Of a DNA stretch of 64,000 nt, positions 15,637 to 23,596 are shown piece after piece. This DNA comes from Chryseobacterium camelliae (GTDB taxonomy: Bacteria > Bacteroidota > Bacteroidia > Flavobacteriales > Weeksellaceae): NCBI RefSeq assembly GCF_027920545.1, contig NZ_CP115859.1:3143501-3207500 (forward strand), read 5' to 3'. Within the stretch, counting starts at the first letter, position 1, and each line of letters opens with the position of its first letter. The notes beneath the pieces are model-generated. The model was not told where the DNA came from, did no database searches, and saw only the letters and a list, made by a program, of their open reading frames with translations. A program made the translations under genes and the position numbers.

Positions 15637-16560
15637 TTAAGCTGCGAAATCCGGGAAAAGATGATTGAAAATTTCAACTGTTAAACCGTTAAGTCTTTCC
15701 CTGCATATTGTTATTTGTTCATGTAGACTTTGAATTGGTTCTTTTGAATATTCAAGCTCAAAAACTTTTATTCTTAATTCTTTTGGTATTTCAAAAAAGT
15801 CTGTAAACCATTCTTTTTGAATTGATGTTGATTGTTGGCAGAATTCATCCAATCCTTGCTCTGTGTAAATCATATTCTGTACTGTTTCAACTACCAAAGG
15901 AATTCTATCTTCGTTTACATTTCCGTTTAAGTCAAAAATTCCTTGTTTCCAGTCTAGCCTTCTTAATTCGTCTACTATGATATTTGTAGGAGTATCAATT
16001 AAAGCATAAACAAGTTCAGATTCATATATTTTAGTCAGGTCCATATAGCCGTATAGCTGCCAGATATAATCTTTATTTTGAATTGCTTTTTCATACATAG
16101 GAAATGTATCAAGCGACCAACTGGACTTCATATCACGGACCTTTTTTTGAACGTTGTCAGGAGTGCCCTTTTTAAATCTGTCAGAATAATGCTTTTGGTT
16201 TTTTACAAAAAGAGTATTTTTTACATCTGAATAAAGAGTGATCGATTTTTCTTCAACTCGGATTCCTTTTTCTGTAAATTTGTTCGAAATATGACGGTCT
16301 CTCTTCATGAAAAAACCTTTGTGAATATCTGAAAGATGGGTTTCTACGCTTTTGGAAATTTCTGGTTTTTCGTCTCTTTTTCTTAAAAGGTCACCAAGTT
16401 TTATAATTTGCTTTTCTGTGATTTTCCCTGTCAACACTTTTTCTTTTAGTTCCTTTAACTCATTTTCTTGATTTGAAGTTAAAGCAGGAGAAACGCCAAC
16501 CATTAATTTGCCCAATTGTGAACACCGGAATAGGTGAGTGTTAAAATCTATCGTTTTCAT
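15637..16560 (-). CDS. YqaJ-like viral exonuclease
   Basis: The start MKTIDFNTHLFRCS (307 aa) is the first ATG; a TTG lies three codons upstream. The core has FTEKGIRVEE, KGTPDNVQ and DMKSSWSLDTF, then WQLYGYMDL. These fit the acidic, Asp and Asp-x-Lys residues of the PD-(D/E)XK/lambda-exonuclease fold. It should resect double-stranded ends to feed RecT. It starts 4 nt after the recT stop region, so the two act as one unit. Confidence 0.82.
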   Translation of the reverse strand: MKTIDFNTHLFRCSQLGKLMVGVSPALTSNQENELKELKEKVLTGKITEKQIIKLGDLLRKRDEKPEISKSVETHLSDIHKGFFMKRDRHISNKFTEKGIRVEEKSITLYSDVKNTLFVKNQKHYSDRFKKGTPDNVQKKVRDMKSSWSLDTFPMYEKAIQNKDYIWQLYGYMDLTKIYESELVYALIDTPTNIIVDELRRLDWKQGIFDLNGNVNEDRIPLVVETVQNMIYTEQGLDEFCQQSTSIQKEWFTDFFEIPKELRIKVFELEYSKEPIQSLHEQITICRERLNGLTVEIFNHLFPDFAA

Positions 16561-16561
16561 A

Positions 16562-17431
16562 TCAAGCAATATTTAATTCATCAACTTTAGCTTCATAGTA
16601 GAACATCAATTGCTGAGGTACGCTTTCTTTCAGTTCTTCTAACTGTTCAATGGTTTCAGCTTTGTCTATAAACAGTTTCACGCGTTTTTCCTCTTCATTG
16701 ATGTTTTCGGCTTCAACATCAATTACATTTGAATTGTCTGCATAATCATATTGTCCTTCTTCTTGTTGAATACTTTGATCAGCCAGATGAGCTGTTTGCA
16801 TTTCGATTGACATAATTCCCCATTTTGAAATCATATTTTTCAACACGGTTTTTTTAGCCATAGCATGAAATTGATCCTTATCATTCCATGGAGACATCGA
16901 TCCTTTACCGTATGCTTGTGAATATTTCTGGGCGTGTTTTTCTATTTCTTTACGAGACCAATAGGTTAATTTCTCCATGCCGTTGTTAAGCTTGAAGTAA
17001 GAAGCGTATCCAACGATCTCACCATCACCGTCTATTCCAAAATCCGAATCCAATTCTTCTGTAAGTCTGTTGAAAGATTTGAATTGATTTTCATAAACCT
17101 CAGTTACATTGATTCTTTTATATTGCCCGGTTCTAAGAGCTAGTTGAACAAAGCCTTTCCATCCCATTTGGAACTGTGCCTTTCCTTTATATGGAACAAT
17201 CCAAGCAAAACCTAAATTTGGATCAATTGGAAGATCTAAAACAGCAGCGGTTGCCGCCGCATTGTAAACTGTCATTGGGTCAGCATTTTGCAAAAGTTTA
17301 TTTGCATTTACAATTTGTAATACTGAAGAAATAAAACCCTGAGCTTTTTTACCCAATAGTTTTTCAAATTTATCCTGCACATTAGATTGATTAAATAGTG
17401 TAAGTGCAGATTTTTGTGATGTATTTGACAT
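16562..17431 (-). CDS. recT: RecT-family single-strand annealing protein
   Basis: The 289-residue protein has the RecT core: DPMTVYNAAATAAVLDLPID, GFAWIVPYKGKAQFQMGWKG, FVQLALRTGQYK, YWSRKEIEKHA and MAKKTVLKNMISKWG. It anneals complementary single strands in phage recombination. The C-terminus is acidic, as usual. It is paired with the YqaJ exonuclease downstream. Confidence 0.95.
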   Translation of the reverse strand: MSNTSQKSALTLFNQSNVQDKFEKLLGKKAQGFISSVLQIVNANKLLQNADPMTVYNAAATAAVLDLPIDPNLGFAWIVPYKGKAQFQMGWKGFVQLALRTGQYKRINVTEVYENQFKSFNRLTEELDSDFGIDGDGEIVGYASYFKLNNGMEKLTYWSRKEIEKHAQKYSQAYGKGSMSPWNDKDQFHAMAKKTVLKNMISKWGIMSIEMQTAHLADQSIQQEEGQYDYADNSNVIDVEAENINEEEKRVKLFIDKAETIEQLEELKESVPQQLMFYYEAKVDELNIA

Positions 17432-17442
17432 TTTATTTATGA

Positions 17443-17583
17443 TTATTGATTTTTAAATTCTTTTATAAATTCGTTTAGTGCACTGATTTCAAATTCAGTT
17501 AACGGATCATGTCCGAGGCGCTTATGATTTACATACCATACTCCTCCCTGATTTTCTATTCTTATTACTGCTGATTGTGTCAT
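17443..17583 (-). CDS. 46-aa small protein
   Basis: ATG gives MTQSAVIRIENQGGVWYVNH, followed by KRLGHDPLTEFEISALNEFI. ATGA overlap with the upstream gene and correct strand support it. Function is unknown. Confidence 0.6.
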   Translation of the reverse strand: MTQSAVIRIENQGGVWYVNHKRLGHDPLTEFEISALNEFIKEFKNQ

Positions 17584-17768
17584 GATGTTTGTTTTAAATT
17601 CCAGTATTCATTGATAAGATCTTGATTGAACATTACAGCAAATGGATTTAAGTTCGAAACCGCAGTTTTTAATCTTTCAAGCCAATAAGGATCATGAATT
17701 TGAACAGGGGATTTAACAATTTGCTGTCGTTCCGGAAGTGGTTTTTGAAGGTAAACTGCTAATTCCAT
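17580..17768 (-). CDS. Small phage protein of unknown function
   Basis: The 62 residues begin MELAVYLQKPLPERQQIVKS and contain DPYWLERLKTAVSNLNPF. It overlaps both neighbours by a few bases, which is typical of coupled translation. Confidence 0.55.
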   Translation of the reverse strand: MELAVYLQKPLPERQQIVKSPVQIHDPYWLERLKTAVSNLNPFAVMFNQDLINEYWNLKQTS

Positions 17769-18058
17769 TATATTTGGTTTTGAGTTTTAAGAAATATATA
17801 TCGTTGTATTTTCAAAGAATCCTTTCTGTTTTCGATAACCCATTTTTTCCAGGATCTTGTTTTATGAAGTTTTTTCATATTTTGGTTTTTATTTTCGTAG
17901 GTTAGAAATTTTAGAAATTCTCTGTATTTTATTCTTGTTGGAATTACAACCAGATAAACACAGGCCGGAAAAAAGAATACAGTCACATCGGTATTGTCGG
18001 CACATACTATAACAAATACAGTGTTTAGAATTAATATGATGTTTAGGAATGTTTTCAT
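17768..18058 (-). CDS. Small membrane protein
   Basis: The 96 residues have two N-terminal hydrophobic segments (about 3-20 and 26-42), then a basic cytoplasmic-looking tail with KKLHKTRSWKKWVIENRKD. Overlap with the neighbouring genes puts it in the operon. Function is unknown. Confidence 0.55.
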   Translation of the reverse strand: MKTFLNIILILNTVFVIVCADNTDVTVFFFPACVYLVVIPTRIKYREFLKFLTYENKNQNMKKLHKTRSWKKWVIENRKDSLKIQRYIFLKTQNQI

Positions 18059-18366
18059 AGGATTTTGATTATTAGGTTTTCTTTTAAATAATTTTCGATT
18101 TCTCTTTTTTCAAGATCATTAATAGTTAGATCTTCACACTCTCTGTTGTCATAAGCATTCAGAAAGCTCACTTTCAGTTTCTTTACTGATTTTCCGTACT
18201 CAGAATGATTTTCAACTTCTATTTCCATATTCACATCAACATTAATTTCTTCATCTTCAAAAAGAGAATAGGATTCATCAATAAATCTTTCCTCTGACTC
18301 GACAACCAAAACCATATTCTGTTCTTTGATTTGGTCGATTACTGAATTAATTACTAAATTTGCCAT
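18055..18366 (-). CDS. Acidic phage protein of unknown function
   Basis: The 103 residues are rich in Glu and Asp (ESYSLFEDEEINVDVNMEIE). No family is recognised. Its start follows a hairpin (18392-18423). Confidence 0.5.
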   Translation of the reverse strand: MANLVINSVIDQIKEQNMVLVVESEERFIDESYSLFEDEEINVDVNMEIEVENHSEYGKSVKKLKVSFLNAYDNRECEDLTINDLEKREIENYLKENLIIKIL

Positions 18367-18399
18367 GTTCTTAAAAATTAGGGGAGTTACACTTCTTTA

Positions 18400-18426
18400 A
18401 TTGAGCCACCTTTGCCGAGGTGGTTT
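18400..18426. terminator. Hairpin between early genes
   Basis: CCACCT/AGGTGG arms around TTGCCG are followed by a T run only on the plus strand. Genes here run leftward, so it may be a partial attenuator or an RNA-processing hairpin rather than a true terminator. Confidence 0.4.
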
Positions 18427-18427
18427 T

Positions 18428-18640
18428 TTATTTCCAACCTCTTCGTAAGGCCACTTTATTAATAGAAATCTGAGCATTTGGAGAAAGTTTATTCCCGGCA
18501 TCCACTCCGGTATCTTCTCTGGCTAATTGTTCTAAAGTTTTGATACGGCTCCAAACCTCTGCATTTTCCTCCCTCTGTTTTTTCTCGATCCTTGACTGCT
18601 TCATTCTTAGTGCTTGTATCTCTTTCTCCAAAGTGCCCAT
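18428..18640 (-). CDS. Coiled-coil small protein
   Basis: The 70 residues have an N-terminal heptad-rich coil (LEKEIQALRMKQSRIEKKQR) and a C-terminal SINKVALRRGWK. It is the second gene of the leftward early transcript. Function is unknown. Confidence 0.55.
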   Translation of the reverse strand: MGTLEKEIQALRMKQSRIEKKQREENAEVWSRIKTLEQLAREDTGVDAGNKLSPNAQISINKVALRRGWK

Positions 18641-18656
18641 GATTTTAATTTTATGA

Positions 18657-18932
18657 TTAAATACTTTCTACAAGTGTTTTGAGTTCTTTTTTTGCCTTCA
18701 TTGCAAACTTTCTTCTATACTCAGCATTTGCATAAGCTTTACGAGCTAATAGAATAATTCCTTTTTCATTTCCCTCAGAAACATTATTGGCTCTTCGTTT
18801 AACATAGTTCAAAGTAGAAATGCTAACGCCAGTTTCTGTACTTACATTCGCTATATCTTCCGGAGTAGTAAACTCTTTCAAATAATCCGATAACTGTAAA
18901 CTGATCGGCTGTCCATGTTTTAATATTTCCAT
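18657..18932 (-). CDS. First early gene, HTH-like protein (Cro-side candidate)
   Basis: The start MEILKHGQPISLQ is preferred (91 aa); an upstream Met at 18980 gives a basic leader that lies close to the promoter. The middle reads PEDIANVSTETGVSISTLNY and KRRANNVSEGNEKGIIL, an HTH-like helix pair. As the first gene under the operator-controlled leftward promoter it sits where Cro or an early activator would be. The role is inferred. Confidence 0.55.
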   Translation of the reverse strand: MEILKHGQPISLQLSDYLKEFTTPEDIANVSTETGVSISTLNYVKRRANNVSEGNEKGIILLARKAYANAEYRRKFAMKAKKELKTLVESI

Positions 18933-18974
18933 ATGAATTTTATTTCGTTTTAAAAATGTCCTTTTTACGGTTTT

Positions 18975-19002
18975 TTGCAATTGGCTTTTTTATTTACCTT
19001 TG
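18975..19002 (+). promoter_or_regulatory. Candidate rightward promoter of immunity region
   Basis: TTG and TACCTTTG are separated by 17 nt. Transcription would start near 19009 and pass the operator repeats toward the 19120 gene. Confidence 0.45.
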
Positions 19003-19021
19003 CGTTGTTGTTTTGTTAAGA

Positions 19022-19052
19022 CAAATATACCAACAAAATTGATATAAAAAAA
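19022..19052 (-). promoter_or_regulatory. Candidate leftward early promoter overlapped by operators
   Basis: On the minus strand a TATATTTG -7 box occupies 19022-19029, with TTG about 23 nt upstream. The first operator repeat touches the -7 box, so repressor bound there would block the early operon. Confidence 0.45.
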
Positions 19053-19075
19053 CAAAATACCAACAAAATTGATAT
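19028..19075. repeat. Twin operator repeats of the lysogeny switch
   Basis: TACCAACAAAATTGATAT occurs at 19028-19045 and 19058-19075, exactly 30 bp apart (about three helical turns). A partial third copy (ACAAAATACCAAC...ATTGAT) lies in the first codons of the repressor gene near 19707. The pattern fits cooperative repressor sites. Confidence 0.6.
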
Positions 19076-19119
19076 TAAAATTGTAACTAATTGATAGTCA
19101 AAGAGAAAAATTTACATTT

Positions 19120-19512
19120 ATGATTCCTGAAAAAGAACTTGACGAGTTTTTGTCTAACCTTTTGATAGAAGAAAGGAGTATTGAATATGAGGTATATATG
19201 AAAAGATATAATAAAACATTTGATCATGTTAACAAATGTTTCTTACTTATTTCAAACAAAAAACGCGGATGGATAGGTAATAGTGGAACATACATGGGCA
19301 TTGCTCCAGGTTATAAACCAGTAGTTGAGGATTTTCTATATAGAGGAGGGTTTGTAAAGGAAAAAGAGAAAGAAGAATTTGAAATGACAGCAAAAAAAGC
19401 TAGTCATGAACTTATAGTTAAACAATCTAAAGAAATAAAAATAACTCGAACAATATCTATAATTAGTTTAATTATAGCATTTTTAGCTATTCTAATAGCA
19501 ATTTACAAATAG
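19120..19512 (+). CDS. Membrane-anchored protein of the lysogenic side
   Basis: The 130 residues have a soluble N-terminal domain and one C-terminal membrane helix (about residues 109-128, SIISLIIAFLAILIAIY). It is the first rightward gene after the operators and should be expressed in the lysogen. An immunity or exclusion role is possible but not shown. Confidence 0.55.
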   Translation: MIPEKELDEFLSNLLIEERSIEYEVYMKRYNKTFDHVNKCFLLISNKKRGWIGNSGTYMGIAPGYKPVVEDFLYRGGFVKEKEKEEFEMTAKKASHELIVKQSKEIKITRTISIISLIIAFLAILIAIYK

Positions 19513-19669
19513 AAACAATAAATGCTATAAATTGTAATATTCCGCTAATAATAAGGATTTTGATATTGTCATCAATAGCTTTAGATTGAATTTTTATTGC
19601 TTCATCTAAAGACAAATTATTAAAATTTATTCCATAAAAAGGATTGAAAAAAGTTTTAATACGTCTCAT
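19487..19669 (-). CDS. Small membrane protein, convergent
   Basis: The start MRRIKTFFNPFYG gives 60 residues with a C-terminal membrane helix (KILIISGILQFIAFIVSICK). It converges on the 19120 gene with a 26-nt overlap and is divergent from the repressor gene. The longer frame to 19708 would overlap the repressor start, so it is rejected. Confidence 0.45.
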   Translation of the reverse strand: MRRIKTFFNPFYGINFNNLSLDEAIKIQSKAIDDNIKILIISGILQFIAFIVSICKLLLE

Positions 19670-19693
19670 ACTACTTAATATTAATACAAATAT

Positions 19694-20203
19694 ATGAAAG
19701 AAAAACAAAATACCAACATTGATGATATAAAAGATAGGCTAAACGATTTTATTTTAGTGCTCAAGTCAAATAAATTGATTAAGACAAATCAAGATATTGT
19801 AGACCTAGGCATTGTAGCTAAAAGTAATTTGTCAAAAGCAATTAATGGTGATTCTAAATATCTTACAAAGTCATTGATTAAAAAAATAACTAGCCATTTT
19901 TCAGAATCAAAGTATTCATTTGAAGATATATGGTATGGTAAAGATTCGAACTATCAAGAAACTACTTTAAATAAAAGTGATAAATCATCTATCAAAAACA
20001 AGCCTCATGACGAGCAGATGGAAATTCTTTTTAGAAAAATTGAAAGCCTGGAAGGTCAAATTAAGAATGGTAAAGATGAGGTTTCTGAAAAAGTAAATGA
20101 CGTTATCGATCTAATTGAACTTTATCTTTCGCCTATTGCAGCTAAATTTGGAGTTGAGGTTGATCCTGAAATAAAAAAGAAGCTGCTGGATCATATTAAT
20201 TAG
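19694..20203 (+). CDS. Probable phage repressor (HTH)
   Basis: Residues about 25-80 (NQDIVDLGIVAKSNLSKAIN, then LTKSLIKKITSHF) form a CI-like HTH. A linker and a helical C-terminal part follow (about 110-165, MEILFRKIESLEGQIKNGKD), which may oligomerise. No S24 peptidase domain is present. Its position right of the operator repeats makes it the likely master repressor of the early operon. Confidence 0.75.
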   Translation: MKEKQNTNIDDIKDRLNDFILVLKSNKLIKTNQDIVDLGIVAKSNLSKAINGDSKYLTKSLIKKITSHFSESKYSFEDIWYGKDSNYQETTLNKSDKSSIKNKPHDEQMEILFRKIESLEGQIKNGKDEVSEKVNDVIDLIELYLSPIAAKFGVEVDPEIKKKLLDHIN

Positions 20204-20441
20204 GAACACTTTTTAAAATAGAGATTAAAAAGTTAAATCTATCAACTTCAAGTTCTATAATAGAAAAATTAAAAAGTAAAGCAGTTTGTTCTTCAGTGAA
20301 AATATTTCGCTTTAGATTTAGTAATAAAGTGTGATTATTAGTAATATATTCTTCATAAGTTATAACACCAGTACGATAAAGCTCTTCATTTCTAAAATGA
20401 AGTTTCATTATTTTATTTCTATTTTCTTTTTTACTGCTCAT
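20196..20441 (-). CDS. Small phage protein of unknown function
   Basis: The 81 residues begin with a basic MSSKKENRNKIMKLHF and are otherwise helical. It overlaps the membrane gene upstream by 11 nt and converges on the repressor gene. Function is unknown. Confidence 0.5.
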   Translation of the reverse strand: MSSKKENRNKIMKLHFRNEELYRTGVITYEEYITNNHTLLLNLKRNIFTEEQTALLFNFSIIELEVDRFNFLISILKSVPN

Positions 20442-20904
20442 TTTGTTTTTCAGATATATTCCTAATCGTGTTGTACTGTATTTCTTCTTTTGCTTTTAGA
20501 TCTGCAACAATATTTCCTATTTTAATTACAAGTAATGTTACGGGGATTACGGCTATAAAAAATAAAAGTCTTATGAACCAGTCTGGTTCGATATCTATTC
20601 CTAACATTGGTAAGCAGTACATAACTCCTGTATAAGTAAAAGCAAATAAAGGAAAGTGTAGTGAGAATTTTAACGGCTCCATTTGTGAACCTAAAACTAT
20701 TAAAACAGGGGAGAAGTATAATGTAATAACCCAAATGTCAGTTGATATTTTAGATCCACGAACGTCATATATTGTTTCAATATTTGGAAAAATTGAAATC
20801 AATAAAATATCAAGAAAAGGCAAAAGACCCGATGCTATCATTAACACCGAGCCAATTAAAGTTATCGTACTTATTTTGATCTTATCTCTTTGGAGGGATA
20901 ACAT
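20431..20904 (-). CDS. Four-helix membrane protein of unknown function
   Basis: The start MLSLQRDKIKIS (157 aa) is preferred over the Met at 20922 to reduce overlap with the lipoprotein gene. Four hydrophobic segments are visible (about residues 12-35, 57-75, 82-100 and 107-130). It may be a lysogenic conversion gene; no motif supports a specific role. Confidence 0.5.
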   Translation of the reverse strand: MLSLQRDKIKISTITLIGSVLMIASGLLPFLDILLISIFPNIETIYDVRGSKISTDIWVITLYFSPVLIVLGSQMEPLKFSLHFPLFAFTYTGVMYCLPMLGIDIEPDWFIRLLFFIAVIPVTLLVIKIGNIVADLKAKEEIQYNTIRNISEKQNEQ

Positions 20905-21160
20905 CTTTAGGGTCTCCTTCATTTGGATCTGGGTCTATTGTTGGATCGGTCCCGATATCAGAAGTTGAGTTTGTTCCTATCGTAACGATAATGGAATCTC
21001 CTGTTTTCGAGGTTTCACCTGTTTTACTAGTTTTTAATGGTTTCAGGTCCACTTTCTGTGAAGCTGAATCCTGGCTTTGCACTTCCTCATCTCTTTCAGA
21101 AGTACAAGAATAAACTGTTAAGGCAATTGCAGCGCCCAATAATAAAGTTTTTGTTTTCAT
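20882..21160 (-). CDS. Small lipoprotein, Chryseobacterium type
   Basis: A lipoprotein signal ends at TVYSC (Cys19). The rest is Ser/Thr/Asp-rich and disordered, ending in DPKDVIPPKR. Similar small lipoproteins are frequent in Chryseobacterium. Near the integrase it could be a moron gene altering the host surface. Function is unknown. Confidence 0.6.
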   Translation of the reverse strand: MKTKTLLLGAAIALTVYSCTSERDEEVQSQDSASQKVDLKPLKTSKTGETSKTGDSIIVTIGTNSTSDIGTDPTIDPDPNEGDPKDVIPPKR

Positions 21161-21291
21161 AATGAATATATTTTTTATTTATTCAGGATAAAAATAACTA
21201 ATTATTAAGACTTTACATTTGTTAAAAAGTTTATATGGCTTCAAATATAAATAAATATTTTACACTAAGCGGTGATAAATAATTTTTTTAT

Positions 21292-21307
21292 TTACGGTTA
21301 TCCGTAA
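21292..21307. promoter_or_regulatory. 16-bp palindrome, copy 2
   Basis: It is identical to the palindrome at 3820-3835 and lies between the integrase 3' end and the lipoprotein gene's upstream region. Confidence 0.5.
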
Positions 21308-21344
21308 TGATTGTTAGTGAAATTTATTAAGAACCTGTGTTGTA

Positions 21345-22499
21345 CTATTTAGTATTTACTTTTATTTTTCGGTTTTGTTCAACCAAATGTTCTTCATAGT
21401 CGACAGCATATATTCTTGTAGTTCTTTCATTTGTATGTCCTGCTAATTCTTTGGCTTTTGTAATTCCGTGTTCTTTAGATACAAGGTTTAAAAATGTTGC
21501 CTTTAAGCCATATCCCGTCATTTTTAACCCAACAAGCTTAAGATGTCTCGTTATGGCGTCATTTAAAGTTCTAGCAGTTACCGGATTTAACCCAGGCATT
21601 CGGTTCTCAGAAAATAAATATTCCTCTTCTGAAGCCATTTCGCAATATTCTTTCCAGAATCTCCAAACTTCCATGTTGATTGGTCTCATCACACGTTTGT
21701 GTTTTCCTCCTTTTTTATGGTTGATCCAAAAAATGCTTTTTTCTAATTCTACATCAGATTTTCTTACTTCGGCCATTTCGGTAAAACGAGATCCGCAAAA
21801 TAAAAATATGTAGGCGAAAATGTATTCATAATAATTAATTTCAGATATTGAGTGAAATTTTTTCCAATCATCCGATGTTCTAATTATATTTCTAACAGCC
21901 GATTCATGTTCTAATTTTTTGATCCCTTCGATAAAATTTACTAAGAATATATCAAGTTCGACAAAGTGGGAGAAGAACCGGGAAAGATGAGCCCTGGTTT
22001 TATTTACACGGTAATTAGAAAATCCGGCTTCTGTCATTTTCATGAGAAGTTGTTTAATGTCACCTTTAGTTACTAAACTTATTTCTTTATGGAATATTCC
22101 AATTTTTGTAGAATACAAGGAGATGTGTTTTAAAGAATTTTCGAAATCTGTTTTAGTTGAGGTTACTCCGCCAAATGATTTTAAAGAAATTTCTAAAGCT
22201 TTATAAAAAGGAGTGTTATTAGAAACTATACTGTCGTCGATGACATCGTATTCTCTAGTAATGGGGTTGAACCCTCTGGATAGTGCTTGTATTTCGTTAT
22301 CCATTAGCATTCTGGTATGATCCTGCTTTTCAGAAAGTGATTTGCAGTGATTCATGCCTTTAAATCTGATAATTTTACCTTGTGGATAATCATCACAAAA
22401 GTAAGTGTAACGGATTTCCCAATCTTTTTTTAAGTTGGAAGCATTTTTTTTATCCCAAGACGTAGGATAAACTTTGAAAGGTGAGTGGTAAGCTTTCAT
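21345..22499 (-). CDS. Tyrosine recombinase (phage integrase), atypical active site
   Basis: The 384-residue protein has a SAM-like core-binding domain (about 110-215, KALEISLKSFGGV, KTRAHLSRFFSHF) and a catalytic domain. Visible residues are Arg in CGSRFTEMAEV (about 235), Lys in HKKGGKHKRV (about 260), His in ELAGHTNERTT (about 351) and Tyr in RIYAVD (about 362). Where HxxR is expected there is YGLK (about 326), so box II lacks the usual His and Arg. It lies next to the tRNA gene and should catalyse integration there. It may be less active or use a variant geometry. Confidence 0.88.
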   Translation of the reverse strand: MKAYHSPFKVYPTSWDKKNASNLKKDWEIRYTYFCDDYPQGKIIRFKGMNHCKSLSEKQDHTRMLMDNEIQALSRGFNPITREYDVIDDSIVSNNTPFYKALEISLKSFGGVTSTKTDFENSLKHISLYSTKIGIFHKEISLVTKGDIKQLLMKMTEAGFSNYRVNKTRAHLSRFFSHFVELDIFLVNFIEGIKKLEHESAVRNIIRTSDDWKKFHSISEINYYEYIFAYIFLFCGSRFTEMAEVRKSDVELEKSIFWINHKKGGKHKRVMRPINMEVWRFWKEYCEMASEEEYLFSENRMPGLNPVTARTLNDAITRHLKLVGLKMTGYGLKATFLNLVSKEHGITKAKELAGHTNERTTRIYAVDYEEHLVEQNRKIKVNTK

Positions 22500-22500
22500 T

Positions 22501-22600
22501 TTTTACACGATTTTTTACACGGTTAAAAAAATAAGCCCGAGAAGATATAGAAAATATAAAACTGCAAACCCAATGTGGATGAGGGTTTGCAGTGATTTTG
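22501..22600. other. Candidate right attachment region beside tRNA 3' end
   Basis: Two direct TTTTTTACACG-like repeats lie directly upstream of the integrase start, as expected for integrase arm sites. They are followed by a hairpin and the tRNA 3' end, where the crossover core probably lies. The partner site is outside the window, so the core cannot be defined. Confidence 0.45.
22561..22594 (-). terminator. Terminator downstream of tRNA-Leu
   Basis: CTGCAAACCC and GGGTTTGCAG form a perfect 10-bp stem with a loop of about 11 nt. On the minus strand it follows the tRNA; a T-rich run is present after it. Confidence 0.6.
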
Positions 22601-22680
22601 TACCCAGGACCGGGATCGAACCGGTACTCCTAAGAACTGGTGTTTGAGACCAGCGCGTCTACCAATTCCGCCACCTGGGC
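22601..22680 (-). tRNA. tRNA-Leu (CAA)
   Basis: The acceptor arms GCCCAGG/CCTGGGT pair with a G-U at the end. The anticodon arm is CTGGT-CTCAAAC-ACCAG (anticodon CAA), the T arm has the GTTCGATCC type, and a leucine-type extended variable region is present. CCA is not encoded. The prophage is integrated at its 3' end. Confidence 0.95.
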
Positions 22681-22724
22681 TTGATGTTTACTTCAAACGT
22701 TATTGTTTGTTTCAAATTGGTGTG

Positions 22725-22754
22725 CAAATATAGAAACTTTTCTTGATACTCCAA
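22725..22754 (-). promoter_or_regulatory. tRNA-Leu promoter
   Basis: TATATTTG and TTG on the minus strand are separated by exactly 19 nt, the Bacteroidetes consensus, and lie about 45 nt upstream of the tRNA. Confidence 0.7.
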
Positions 22755-22774
22755 AGTTTTTTAAATAAAAAATT

Positions 22775-23542
22775 TTAGAAATTGATCTCCAAACCATCGT
22801 AGGCAAGGTGTATTCCGGGTGGAAGTTGCTTGTCTTCAATACCATGCAATCCTAAATGATGACTGATATGGGTTAAAAATAATTTTTTAGGTTTTAGCTC
22901 ATCAAACAGCTTGATAACATCCGGAAGGACAAAATGAGCAGGATGGGGATCAAATTTTCGGATACAGTTTAAAATGAGTACATCAAGATTCTTCAATTTT
23001 TCTTTTTCTGTCTCAGAGATAAAACCTGCATCTGTAATATAAGCAAGGTTTTTAAACTTATAGCCGAAGACTGTAATTTTGTAATGTATTACTTCGATAG
23101 GAATGATTTCTATATCTAAAATATGAAAAGGCTTATTTTCAATTTCGTGCAGATCAAATGCTGGAGCTCCGGGATATCTTACGTCTGCAAAAGCATACGG
23201 AAAACGGTTTTTTACTTCATTGGCGACTCTTTGATAGCAATATAGGGGAATATTTTTTCCACTTTTAAAAATCAAAGGGCGCATATCATCAAGACCGATT
23301 ACATGGTCGTTGTGCTCATGAGTAAGCAGCGTAATATCAACGTGAGTCTCGTGGTTGGAAAGCATTTGCTGTCTGAAATCGGGACCGCAATCGATCAGTA
23401 TTTTTTTGTTCTCGTCTGTAGTGATCATTACAGAAGAACGGAGTCGACTGTCTTTGGGATTTTCTGAAGTACAGACTTCGCAAGCGCAGCCAATCACGGG
23501 TACGCCTTGGGAAGTTCCCGTTCCTAAAAATTTCAACTTCAT
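22775..23542 (-). CDS. MBL-fold metal-dependent hydrolase, PhnP-like
   Basis: The 255 residues contain LGTGTSQGVPVIGCACEVC at the start, with the cysteine zinc motif of PhnP-type proteins. The metal-binding LTHEHNDHVIGLDD, YITDAGF and LFLTHISHH follow. It is a cytosolic phosphodiesterase-type hydrolase; substrate is not known here, and no phn genes are nearby. Confidence 0.85.
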   Translation of the reverse strand: MKLKFLGTGTSQGVPVIGCACEVCTSENPKDSRLRSSVMITTDENKKILIDCGPDFRQQMLSNHETHVDITLLTHEHNDHVIGLDDMRPLIFKSGKNIPLYCYQRVANEVKNRFPYAFADVRYPGAPAFDLHEIENKPFHILDIEIIPIEVIHYKITVFGYKFKNLAYITDAGFISETEKEKLKNLDVLILNCIRKFDPHPAHFVLPDVIKLFDELKPKKLFLTHISHHLGLHGIEDKQLPPGIHLAYDGLEINF

Positions 23543-23596
23543 TTTCTTTTGAGGTTGGTTTAATTTTGGTAAATTTACGAAAAATTTAATGTCCTA

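Larger units (their letters stand above)
1..22600. mobile_element. Temperate prophage, right part (left end outside window)
   Basis: The region holds a lysis cassette, phage replication genes (initiator and DnaB), a RecT/YqaJ recombination pair, an HNH nuclease, a divergent immunity region and a tyrosine recombinase that abuts the 3' end of a tRNA-Leu gene. Many small leftward genes with ATGA overlaps are typical of a phage early region. No capsid or tail genes are seen; they would lie to the left of position 1, beyond the holin. The right boundary is taken as the tRNA 3' end. An integrative element of another kind is less likely because holin, spanin and endolysin genes are present. Confidence 0.88.
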
